Source of the DNA: Hippopus hippopus
Lineage: Eukaryota; Mollusca; Bivalvia; Cardiida; Cardiidae
Direction: 5' to 3'
Length of the DNA stretch: 64,000 nucleotides
Assembly: GCA_946811185.2 (NCBI GenBank)
Contig: OX328106.1
Location: forward strand, 29,448,426-29,512,425
How positions within the stretch are numbered: the first letter of the stretch is position 1; every line of letters starts with the position of its first letter. Below, piece after piece: positions 1-11,200 of the stretch. Under the pieces are notes generated by a model that searched no databases, was not told where the DNA came from, and was given only the letters and a program-made list of their open reading frames with translations. Made by a program: the position numbers and the translations under genes.

Positions 1-1212
1 CCTTTTCTGTTCAGGGTAGTTAAAAATAGTGTGATAAAGGGTTAAATACCTGTAATGTCATTAGATGTAATTTGTGATAAAAATGCTGTTAAAGTCATGC
101 ATCATGACTGCCTATACAAATTAATTTTTCATGTCCTTTTGTTAGGGTAGTTTGAAGAGAGAGGGAGAGAGAAATTTGTACCCAGACCATCAAATGGTAT
201 CCTTTCACCACTTGATGATGCAGGTTTATCACTGCCGCCATGGTTTGGGGATTGAATTTGCAAAGAAAAAATCCTGGTTTGATCCCCTCTTGTAGCCTTT
301 GTCACATTGAAGTGTTCTTGGGCAAGGCACTGCATAGCAGTAGGGTAGCTAGTTAGCTGTTGCAGTGACATGTGATAGTACTGATACTGGACTACAACAC
401 TAATCAAATCACTAAATAAGTAAGAAGTATTTTTTCAAGGACTAAAATTTTACTAATAATAGGAAATATACAAGTCAGGATAAAAATCGAGTTTCAAACA
501 AAGTGAATCAAAGATCATACCAAATGTTTTGAGCAAGCTGATCTTGATCTATCCTAAAATGCTTCTTATCTCACCTGTGGCCTAGAAGGGGTCAACATTT
601 TTTTTTCATACTTTATCAAACGATGAAATTTCGGAGCGCCAAATAAACCCAACAGTCATTTTCATTCTAGAAATAAAACCCTTATTAAGTGCAGTTTCAA
701 GGTAACTGTTGTCTGGATGCCTCACAAAAGCAAACAGTGATGATCAGAGATCAGATTGCATGTTTTATGCTGTAAGATCTTGATCTGCACTATAGTTGTG
801 AACAATAGATATCAGACAGTGTCAAATGTATTACCAGGACAAATAGCTCTGACGGCATCTTGACTTTTTGTCAAGATGAAAAATAAGAAACCTTGACCAA
901 AAAAAAATTGTATTTAGTGAACCCAAGGTATTTAATAAACCAGCATTTTCTCCTTTTCGAACAATGTTTTCTACCCTTCCAAATGCAAGTTTTGGATTTC
1001 GGGAGGCATTTACTTTGTTGTCTACCAATGATTTCCATTTGGACAAGTCAAAGATTTGTTGTTTGGTACAGAGTTAATAAGTATAATAAAGGTAAAACAT
1101 AAAATGCTGCTTTCCTGTTTTGTAAAGAAAAGTATTAAATGGGAAAACATGATCACCAATATTTTAGCCCCAGATCAATAAACCTACTGTATTTGTCCAC
1201 AATCAATTTACA

Positions 1213-1443
1213 CTGTCAATACCTAGACAGCTATCATCTCTGATGGTCATCATGGCGGGGTTCATTTCTCTCTCTACCCTGATTTCGTTTTGATGATGGT
1301 TATGTAGGAAAGGAGCCAGCTGCTTGAAAGTATTGTGCAAATTACTGGTAAAAGAATACTCTAGAAAAGAATGGATTTGTGCACTGGCTGCCACATTATA
1401 ACTGAAATAATTAATAGAAAAAATTGCATACATAAAACAAACC
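1213..1443 (-). repeat. GCAGCCAGTGCAC SINE-like repeat
   Basis: On the minus strand it carries GTGGCAGCCAGTGCAC followed by CATTCTTTTCTAGAG and an AGAGAGAAATGAA block. Related copies or fragments: 3700-3950 (-), 10595-10830 (+), 16420-16800 (+), 24091-24346 (-), 44336-44463 (-), and fragments at 200-420 and 5225-5412. Confidence 0.7.
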
Positions 1444-2312
1444 ATATCAGTATCTAGAGAGCTGCCATTTTCTCATTGGATTATACATGTGTATCAAAGA
1501 CTATAAAGAATGATTTATCATGATTAGACTGTCTAGAACAAGCAGTCTGATCTGAGATTGATTAATTTTTGTAATATTATTGCCACAGATTGCCCATATG
1601 GGCAAGAACAAGGTATGTTACACTATCCGGAATAGTGCAAGATACAGGATGAAGCCTCTCCTCAGTTATGCCTTGTTTTTTGACGATGAATGCATTGGCT
1701 TTTGACCTACTTTTTGGTATAATATTTAAATGAATAACTAGAAATATGCAATCGGTCAAATATACGGATATGTTTATTCTGCGGATCCTGTGGTGGCTAA
1801 ATTTATGCCATCTACCTTTTTTTGGGTGTAGCTGAATGTGCTGGCCTTTGACCCCCTGTTTGATACTGATTATAAATGAATAAATAGAAATTCTTGATTG
1901 GTAAAAAATATAGACATGTTTATTCTAAGGACCCCCACCCATTTGCTGGCAAATTTACACTGTCTAACTTTTTTAAAGATATTTGTTGTTTAAAGGTGCT
2001 TTGTGTATGGCACCATCATGCAGGACCCTGCTATCCTTTCAAAGAATCTTGACTAATTTGTACTTGTTTCTAATGTGTATTTTGCAGATGTTTTGATTTT
2101 GGAAGAGCCTAAAATTTGTCATTTGGGAAAGTGTTAACATTTTGTAATGTAGAGAACTTGGACTGACCCGATTAACTCTGTACCAAACAATAAAATTTTG
2201 GACTTGTCCAAATCTGAAGCATTTGCAGATGATGATGTAAACCTGGCACAAATGTTGGAAACTGTCTGTTGAAGGGTAGAAAACAATGTGGAAAGATATA
2301 GAAAATTCAAAG

Positions 2313-2478
2313 TCTCAACCCTCTACCACACAATCTCAAGTTTCGAAGATTTTAAAAGAGAAGGTTTTTGAAAACATAGTGGGAAAAGAAGAAAATACTG
2401 GTAACCAGCATTTTCTCCTTTTCCCACAATCTTTTCAAAAGGCTTCTTAAACTCGGGATTGTGTGGTAAAGAGTTAAA
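2313..2478. repeat. TTAA MITE copy with two AATCCCGAG-type arms
   Basis: Left arm CTACCACACAATCTCAAG and right arm CTCGGGATTGTGTGG are the same arm inverted. The hairpin is intact; a partial + copy follows at 2477-2600. Confidence 0.75.
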
Positions 2479-2921
2479 CCTTCACCACACAATTTGGGGT
2501 TTTAACGAGCCTAAAGAAGAAACCTGGTATCAGCATTTTCTCCTTTTCCCACAATGTTTTCTACCCTGTCAGAGACAAATCCCAAAAGCCCCTTTTGCCA
2601 GAGCATGTCTCAAATAAGTGACCTAGGTACAATTTTGACTGTCGAACACAGCATTTGAAAGTAATGCAAAGTTTAAATAAAAGGTTGACCTCTCTGACGA
2701 GCCCCCAACAATAGTTATTCTCACAGATAACTGGAATAATATTTTTAGTAGAGATCAGTCTGAAACCAATCCTTATTTATTCTAAAAGTTTAACCATAAA
2801 TTACTTCTTCTTGGTGTTGTACTTCTCTTTAAAGCAGATCACTTTTGAAATATTTTTAATCAAAGACAATATGAGTCAAAATAAGTAATTCCTGCTTTGG
2901 TTGCAGTGTTTTCCCAAATTG

Positions 2922-3150
2922 TTAACCCTTTACCACATGGCAAATTTAAGACTTGTCCAACCTGACAGCTTTTTGCCAGATGACAAAAACAATGTGAACC
3001 AAAACTTGATATTTGCTTTTGGAAGGACAGAAAACATTGTGGGAATACAATAAAATGCTGGTTACCAGCATTTTCTCCTTTACCCACTATGTTTTCAAAA
3101 GCCTTTTATTATGGATCATTCAATTTTTTGAATGTGTGGTAAAGGGTTAA
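2922..3150 (-). repeat. TTAA MITE copy
   Basis: TTAA at both ends; hairpin stem partly decayed on the left side. Confidence 0.85.
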
Positions 3151-4454
3151 TAAATCAACAGTTACTCTTGATTAAAGGTGGTCATAGCAATAATGTTTTA
3201 AAACTCATCTGCTGCACATATAGTCAAGGAGTTTATGAGATAGCCTTGTGGATGGCACTGACAAATTTAAAGTTTATATTGTGCAGGGCTGTCATCGGCT
3301 TTTGAAAAAGTGGTATGGCCATGGAGAGCCTCCCCGAGTGTCTAGTTAGGGAGAACACAAGGGGGGATGTCCACCGACTGGAAACGGGGAACTCCACTGA
3401 GAAAATATTGAATGAAAGGCGTCACTAGGAGCAATTCTAATGCCTTCTTGGGACCATCTTTTGCAACTGGTATAGCCAATATTATTTTCAGCTGAAAGAA
3501 AAAGTTGTCTGGCCATGGCCTGACTGCCCCACATGGCTTTGATGTAGACAGAGTAGATCAGAGATCAGAATGTACAGATTATGGTCTTAGACCTTTGATC
3601 TACATTACACTTTGTATTTTTTTAGATATATTTACCATTATGGCTGTAAAATTGCAAAACTTTGGCTTTTACCCCTCCATGAATCTGTCAGTCTCAGTTT
3701 TAACCCTTACAGCAGAGCCACTTAGCTGAGTTTGTAATGCACAGGGGTTGATACCAGGGGGGGTCACAGGTTTGAACCACCATCTCGGTCAATTTTATTT
3801 TTAGGATCAATCACCCATTGTAACAGGATTCATTCTTCTCACACCACTGGTTGTTTTGATGGTTATGTGGCAAAGCAGCTAGTGGGTTAGAAATACGATC
3901 ATACAAAGTAGTGGTAAAAGGAACCCCATTAGAGCCTGGTTAAGGGTACTGCCCAACACAAAAAAAAACCTGAAATGATGTTGAAAACTTTAAATGCTAT
4001 CAAACAGTCAACCCTTAAAATGGTGATTACAAGTTGTTTTTACACATAGTATAGATCACCTTCACTCTGCAAAGATTTAAAGGCCCAAAAGCAGCCAAAT
4101 GTATTATGTGTATGAAATAACATTAATTTCATACATACCAATTTAAAGCGTATGGCCACTATCACTAAAGTCTGAGGATCTGTTGAAGTGTGGTTGGTCA
4201 AAGTTCCAGCCACTGGCAGAACAATAAACTACAGTAATGTTTAAACTACATTAATATTGCTAACATTAATTCTAGTTTTAATTTTTTCTTTACAAAAGTT
4301 CTTCATTCATTTAATTTTTTAAGGTTTAATTGTAAGATAGGGTGAAAAAAATGATCAGTGATATGACATTGTGTAATGTTGAAAAGAAACTGCAATAAAT
4401 CTCTGAGCTTCATCAAGTTACCTGCCATTGATACTAGACTACATCATATCTACA

Positions 4455-4677
4455 TTAATACTTTGCCACACAATCCCGAGTTTTAACGACCCTGAGAAAG
4501 AATCCTTTTGAAAACATTGTGGGAAAAGGAGAAAATGCTGGTAACCAGCATTTTCTCCTTTTCCCACAATGTTTTCTACCCTTCCCCAAACAAATTTCAA
4601 TTTTTCAGTCACTTTTGTCGTCTGCTAATGCTTTCGATTTCGACCAGTATAAATTTTGTCGTTTGGTAAAGAATTAA
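4455..4677 (+). repeat. TTAA MITE copy
   Basis: TTAA at both ends and an intact hairpin; its right TTAA is also the left TTAA of the next copy. Confidence 0.9.
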
Positions 4678-4905
4678 TACTTTACCACAAAATCCAGTTT
4701 TAACAACCCTTAGAAAGAACTCTTTTGAACACATTGTGGGAAAAGGAGAAAAGGCTGGCAAGCAGCATTTTCTCCCTTTACCACACTATTAGGAGAAGGA
4801 AAAATGCTGGTGACCAGTACTATATACTTTTTCCACAATGGATTTCAAAAATATTTTTCTGTAGGATGGTTAAAACTTGGGATTTTGTTTGGATAACGGT
4901 TGAAC
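4674..4905 (+). repeat. Decayed TTAA MITE copy joined to the previous one
   Basis: Left arm and stem are clear; the right half is rearranged with a second partial stem near 4790-4840. Confidence 0.65.
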
Positions 4906-5790
4906 ATCCTGATATCAATGTTCTGATTCAACTTTCGGAAAAAAAAAAAGGTTCCGTATTCATCAACCAACCTTAAAATCATCATTAGTCTTATGCTCAA
5001 GAATTTTCTACATTTTGAAGTAACACAACTTTGATGGCAAATTGTTTGTGATTACAGACTATTTACTAGTAATTATTGGTGTTTGACACGTATGAAAACA
5101 TTGACTTGTAAACATCATCTTAATATGAAGTTTCAAAAATTTTTCAGTGACATTGCTGCAATGTAGAAAATTGTTGAGCATAAGACAAATAATGACAGAC
5201 AAATTTTGAAATTTTGACTTGTTTGCACTATAAACATAAAGGGGGTCCTGTATGGATCTGTTAGGTAAAGGTAAAAAGATTTAAAACCTGGAGGTCCTTT
5301 GTTTGATCCCAAATTGAGGAACTGGTTGTATCTCATGGACATGTCCCAGTACAAGACATTTTAGATCTCTAGCCTAGTGCTAGTCAAACCCAGGATATAA
5401 ATGAATAATTGAGCTTAAAACATAGTGGGAAAAGGAGAAAATGCTGGTAACCAACATTTTCTCTTTTTTCAACATGTTTCCTACCCTTTAATCTAGAAAT
5501 CTAATCATTTTAATCATATTTATTTTGTCGTCTGCAAATGCTTTGAATTTGGACCAGTCCAAAAATTTTTTGTTTGGTTAAAAAAAACATGCTTCTTGGT
5601 GATTGAACATAATTTACAAGGATATTTTCAAAGTGATCTGCTGTAACATTTCTTTCTGGCAATGATTTGTAAATTTGATTTCTGTATTAGCAATGTCCAC
5701 TCAAAAGTATTGCTGTCTTTAGATTTTCAACATGCTTTAAACTTGCTAAAATGATCATAAAACACACTCTGGTTTTCTTGGACCCCTATA

Positions 5791-6007
5791 CTGAACAGTG
5801 CTAAGTTTTAACTACTCTGAGATGAACAGCTTTTGAAAACATTGTGGGAAAAGGAGAAAATGCTGGTAACCAGCATTTTCTCCTTTTCTCAGGATGTTTT
5901 CTTCCCTTTTGAAACATATCCCCTGACAAAAGCAACATTTAATTTGACGTCTGCAAATGCTTTAAATTTGGACAAGTCTAAAATTTTGTCGTTTCGTAAA
6001 GAGTTAA
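5791..6007 (+). repeat. TTAA MITE copy
   Basis: Left terminus degenerate; right end GTAAAGAGTTAA intact. Confidence 0.8.
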
Positions 6008-6344
6008 ATCAGCTTTTCTTGGTTTGGTAAACATCAAAAATCTGTTATCGCTGATGGATGGTATTTAATCATTATTCATTGTCAAATATCAAATATTTAA
6101 CTTAGTTCTTGAGTAAATGGGATTGTGGTTGGACCCACAACCCTTCACCACACGGCAAAATTTTAGACGCATCCATATTGAAGAAATTTACAGACAACCA
6201 TTCAAATGTTTTTCAAATGATAAAATTTGTCCTTGAACAGGTAGGAAACTTTGGGAGGGGAAAGGAGAAAATGCTGGTTACCAGGTAGAAAACTTTGTGG
6301 GGAAAGGAGAAATGCTGGAGTAAATCGGATTTGTGGCTGGAACC

Positions 6345-6574
6345 TTAACCCCTTTATCACACGATCCCAATTTGTAATAACCTTGAGAAAAGTGACTTTT
6401 GAAAACATTGTTGGAAACGGAGAAAATGCTGGTAACCAGCATTTTCTCCTTTTCCCACAAGTTTTCTATCCTATCGAAGATAACTTTTTTCAAATTTGAG
6501 CTGCATTTGATATGTTGTCAGCAAATGCTTTTGGTGTGGACAAGTCTAAATTTTTGTTGTGTTGTAAAGGGTTA
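6345..6574 (+). repeat. TTAA MITE copy
   Basis: Left TTAA, right TTAC. Two partial stem copies lie just upstream at 6240-6320. Confidence 0.85.
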
Positions 6575-6643
6575 CCCTTTTCAGGGCTGTGGTGACCTTT
6601 GGAGCTCTGTTGGATTATGCAGATCTAAGTTTAGACTGCACAC

Positions 6644-6860
6644 AAGCCCGCCCGGGTTGCTCAGTGGTAAGGGTATCTGACTAATAACCTGGTGGTTGCG
6701 AGTTTGATACCAGTAGGTTGAGGAAGTAAATTATGTCAGTGCTTGTGTGAGAAAGTCAGGAAACACATGCATAGGTACACTGACCACTGCAACATGACCT
6801 AAGCTGGTAAAAAAGTGTTAAACTCCAATACAATCTGCATGTTATTTATGAATGAGACCA
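6644..6860 (+). repeat. tRNA-like SINE
   Basis: An A-box-like TTGCTCAGTGGTAAGG and a B-box-like GCGAGTTTGATACC are 30 b apart. A non-tRNA body follows (GTGAGAAAGTCAGGAAACAC). Confidence 0.65.
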
Positions 6861-7009
6861 GTTCACTGCTTTGACAGCGTGTGTGTTGGTGATGAAATAA
6901 GTTCCAAAGAAGCTGACATATAATAACTTGATTTTAAATATAGAAATAAAACAAGCCTAATGGCTTAATGATGCATCCCTACAGCCAGAGAGAAAAAATG
7001 CTATTAAAA

Positions 7010-7320
7010 CTTGATATTGTGTAAAATGATTCAGAATTTAGTCTGGTATATAAACATAGATAAATTACTGATATATTTGGTATAAGGGATAAAGAAACTA
7101 AGAGATTTGTCTTTGATTTAAGACGGGAAACCACATCAGTGATTTCTTTGATGGCCTCCAGAAAATGAATGCATTCTCTATCCGTTGTAATTTGTGCAAC
7201 CCTTTAAACTGTTGGGGGCAACATTTAACATGAAGATACCACAATAATTATATAGTTCATGAAATATAAATGAAATGGGTTAAAAACTAGGTGAAAACAG
7301 ACCTAGATGTATCTTAACCC
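7010..7320 (+). repeat. Dispersed repeat, copy 1 of 2 (AGATACATCT family)
   Basis: Shares GGGATAAAGAAACTAA, GATTTGTCTTTGATTT and GGGGCAACATTT with 28797-29155. The right end AGATGTATCTTA is the inverse of the left end of the second copy. Confidence 0.75.
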
Positions 7321-7397
7321 TGATCATCAGTTTTGACAGTTGAATTAAGAAAAAAAATTTGTGTCTGACATTTTGAAATTGTGGTAGGGAATACATT

Positions 7398-7626
7398 TTA
7401 ACTCTTTACCAAACAATCCCTGGATTTTACAACCCAGAGAAAGAAGCCTTCTGAAAACATTGTGGGAAAAGGAGAAAATGCTGGTAACCAGCATTTTCTC
7501 CTTTTCCCACAATGTTTTCTACTCTTCTAAAGTCAAGTTTCAATTTTTGAGTCACGTTTATTTTGTCGTCTGCAAATACTATCAATTTGGACAAGTCCAA
7601 AATTTTGTCGTTTGGTAAAGGGTTAA
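7398..7626 (+). repeat. TTAA MITE copy, near-consensus
   Basis: Perfect 33-bp arms with a single central base occupy 7453-7519; TTAA on both sides. Confidence 0.93.
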
Positions 7627-7689
7627 CAAATGATCTCGAATAATGATCAGATGATGGCTATATTACACTGAAAACAAAGGAGGTTATGT

Positions 7690-8080
7690 GATAATATGGG
7701 AATATTATGTTGTAGTTACTAAATTCCTGGTGATTGTATTTACTTCGTGCAGCGCAAGAAAATTTGATAACCTGAAAGGTTATGTGAGATGTCAAAATTT
7801 TCTTACACAGTCAGTAGCAAGTACAAGCACCAGGAAAGTTACTGCAACATAATATTTCTCTTATAACATACCCAAAACTTTCAACAACAACCTTTTGCAA
7901 TTATTGACAGTTTTATTAAAAAATGATGAAAAAAATAAAACAAATTCCAGTTTAGAGGGTAGATACTTTGTTTCTGTGAATGGCAGATGAATATTATACC
8001 ATAGCATTTTTGACTAATCAAGTATGTAGGTTTTCCACATGCAGCATAGGTCCTCATACCATATTTGGAACCCATTTCAC
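7690..8080 (+). repeat. CACCAGG foldback repeat, copy 1
   Basis: CCTGGTGATTGTATTTACTT (7727-) inverts to CAAGTACAAGCACCAGG (7823-7838), with GAAAATTT/AAATTTTC inside. An unpaired tail (TTTTGCAATTATTGACAG) is shared with copy 2. It ends about 120 b before exon 1. Confidence 0.7.
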
Positions 8081-8196
8081 ACTGTATAGATGAGGAATTC
8101 TTTTCCAATGTGTGATTTTATCCATGCTCAATGCATGAATTTGAGCCAGAAAATTTGTACGTACACAATAAATATTCTACTCCTTTTTCTTTACAG

Positions 8197-8298
8197 ACAG
8201 TTAAAGAACAACAATGGAAAGAAGAGAGAAGACATATCAGCAGTGCATATTGTGTGGTGTAGTACTGATGACAATGGTGGTACATCTAACAGCTGCAG
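8197..8298 (+). CDS. Ig/EGF gene exon 1: short leader and signal peptide (CDS from 8214)
   Basis: A pyrimidine-rich acceptor ends at 8196, so a further 5' UTR exon probably lies upstream. ATG at 8214 has A at -3 and G at +4. It opens 28 codons: a charged start (ERREK), a hydrophobic core (ILCGVVLMTMVV) and a small-residue cleavage region (LTAA). The donor GT is at 8299; the exon ends in phase 1, as exon 2 requires. The start rests on this signal-peptide pattern and phase fit. Confidence 0.8.
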
Positions 8299-11200
8299 GT
8301 TTGAGAATTTTGAAAACTTTATATAAATACATGCCTCAGTTATGAAAAACTATGAACCTTTCGTCTATTTGTCTCTTGTATTGTGTGCCATTTTACATTC
8401 TATTATGAGTTATTGCACAGTGGTGTCTTTACCTGTTCATGTTTTTTCCTGATGTTTCTTTAACCCTATACAAGACAACAATGCTTAAACTTGTAAAGCA
8501 TTTGCAGAGGACAAAAGGAATGTGATTCAAGTGCAGGGTCCAAAGAATCCACTCGTCCGCTTGTATTTACGAGCAAGAAATGGATGAGGACAAGTGAAAT
8601 ATCAGTAATGGTCGTCTGGCAGGACGAGTGGTGAATAGGAAATAGTAAACAAATAAGTTTTTCAGATGAATAGTTAATTTACATGAGACAAAAACGGCCA
8701 TTCCATTATTGAATAAGCGAATTAAGGGTATTCAGGAAATCAAATAGTGAAACAGGACATAAAACGTGCTGGTCCCTGCTCCAAATAAATACCAGTTTCA
8801 AGTCAGCCAAATGATATAACCGGGGACCTTTCATTGCAAACAAGAATGTTTTAAAATGCTTCGGGTAGATCTAATGCAATACGAGCGACTTTGCTAATAT
8901 TAAATCGAACGATATTAACATTCATGCAAATACTTTCCCAAAACCATTTCGAAAAACTGTGTTGTTTTGGCTTTATTAATTTCTATAACTTGACCGGATA
9001 AATGGTACCAGTTACTGAAACCCGGTATTTAAGGTTCGTTGCTAAGGGAGACAATTTAATTAGCCTTTCTGTTTCGTCTGAAAAAAATGTCAAAGTCCAT
9101 TATTAGAAGGGTATTTCCTCATCGGACGAGTAAGGATCAAAGCAGGGCAAGTGTTTTTTCAAAGGCACTTGTCCTACAGGATGAGTGCCTTTTCTGGAAA
9201 TTTTTGGACCCTGAAGTGATAGATTTTTTTTTTTAAATGGACAGAAAACAATTGCTACAAAGAGAAAATGCTGGTTACTGGCATTTTCTCCTTTTCTGAA
9301 AGGTCTGCTGAACTTTCAGAGACAATTATAGGTAGTTTGAGGTTCATAGGGACCCCCTGAATTTTGAAATATCTTAAAACATGCTTTAGCTATTGTACTA
9401 AAAATTTGCATACTTAATAATATTACCTTTACCAACTCTGAGTGGAATTTTAAGAATTTCTGATGACTTAGTTTGAATTTTTTGCATTCAATGCAATGTT
9501 AAAAAGTATGAACAAAACAGCCTAAAAATGGTGGGAGGGTTGAAGGCTATTCCGAGTAAAGGGTTTACCTGTTTATGAAAACAGTTCTCATGCAATTATA
9601 GTAACTTTGGTCATCTATTGTTTGAACGGCAAAAACTTCAACTTTTGAGGCCCTTACCTCATTTTTAATTTGCGTTTTTTTTTTAACGATTCAATTTCAG
9701 AGACTTGCACGCACTTGTTTACACTTTTTCTTTTCAATGCCTGAAACCCAGGGAAACGTTGGCTCACATCATGTGCTATGGCATTACAACAATAAAATGA
9801 AGATGGGTGAGTTGTATGAATTGGTTAAGTTCCATAAATGTTGTGAATGAATTTTAATGGTCAAAGGGACGCAGTGTATTTAAGATTACCATCCTATGAT
9901 TGTGACCAAAATACAATTGAGCTAATTTTGGGCGAACTGAAAAAATGTTAGCGAAAAACAATTCAAAACAAAGCAGGAAAGACCTTCGAGTCTAAGTGTT
10001 AGGCGGTATCGAAAACACATATCTCAACAGAAGTGGTGTAAAACATGAAGCCACACCGAAAAAAATTGAGACCAAATTTTGGAGAACAGACACGGTATAA
10101 GAGAACATTAGGCAAATCATTTTAGACTTTGAAGATATGTATGAAGTGATGAAAGGAATATCGAAGGTAAGGTATAGAACAACATTATTTGTACAAAAAA
10201 CAATTTCAGGGCCTCATATTTAACTAAAGTGAGGTACTGATGTCATGCACTTGTCCAGTTATGTTTGCTGTTCTGGTCACTGTGCAGAACCATCGGAGAG
10301 AGTTAAGCTTCAGAACAAAAATTTAACATTACTGGAATGGGCAAAATGTTCTTTCTTGCAAAGAAGAAATTTAATTTTCGCTGTGAGAGTTGGTAAGGTC
10401 ATTTTAAAGGCTTTGCAAAGTTTCATGAAGATTGATGCCGGATTTTTCAAGATATTTCAAAATTCAGGAGGTCCCTATGAACCCCAAACTACCTATAGTA
10501 TCATCTAAGCTTCATTTTATTTGTCATTTGCAAATTTTTCAATTTGGACAAGTCTAAAATTTTATTGTTTAGTGAACAGGTAACAGTTCCCAACATCTTT
10601 CAGTTATATTGCAGGGACCAGTGCACGTATCCATGCTTTCCTTGAGTTCCTTTTACCAGTTCTTTGTATAGTGAGCTTCCCAAGCCACTGGCTGCTTTCT
10701 CACATTACCATCGTCTAATTCATGATAAGGGGTCAGAGAGAGGAATGGATCATGTTGCAGTGACTATCATCAATCCCCAAACAGAAATTATTTTATCACA
10801 TAACCCCCCTTGTTTTCAGTGTTATATACCTATTTCGATTTTTCATATCTTATACATGTTTGATATCACAATTGTGTGACGTCATCTTCGATATCATTTT
10901 GTACATATTTCATAGAAGTGAATGGGTTTTGTGGATATTACTGCTGGTGCATCTATAGATGGTTTTGCATCTGCTGATCTATAATTTGTGAAATATTGTT
11001 ATGTGATAAAAAGAAGGCGTCTGCTTATTAATGCATTCCTTGATTATGTTGTTACTAATTATGGTTTGGCCCATTTTTGCCTTGCATTTCGTTTTTGTTG
11101 CAAGGTTCCCATGCTTGATTCATATTTTCCTTTTACTTTTTTTTGTCTCGTTTCACTATTTTCTTTTGTACTTTTGGGCTTATACAATGTGCTCCCACAT

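Larger units (their letters stand above)
1..8196. other. Upstream region of the Ig/EGF gene: no coding exon seen
   Basis: Apart from the repeats listed, I see only AT-rich single-copy DNA. The short open frames here are read-throughs of palindromic repeats. A 5' UTR exon and promoter of the Ig/EGF gene may lie here or further upstream, but I cannot place them. Confidence 0.6.
8460..10581. repeat. TTAA MITE copy split by two nested transposons
   Basis: MITE pieces remain at 8460-8533, 9214-9330 and 10494-10581. Rejoined in order they read as one palindromic copy with two GACAAA-type arms. The intruders are 8534-9213 and 9331-10493. Starts TTAA, ends GGTAA. Confidence 0.8.

Noticed and set aside
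5833..6030. Frames with a recurring MLVTSIFSF or GENAGYQHFLLFPQ protein motif at many places
   Set aside because: These are translations of the palindromic MITE stem on either strand, not a protein family.
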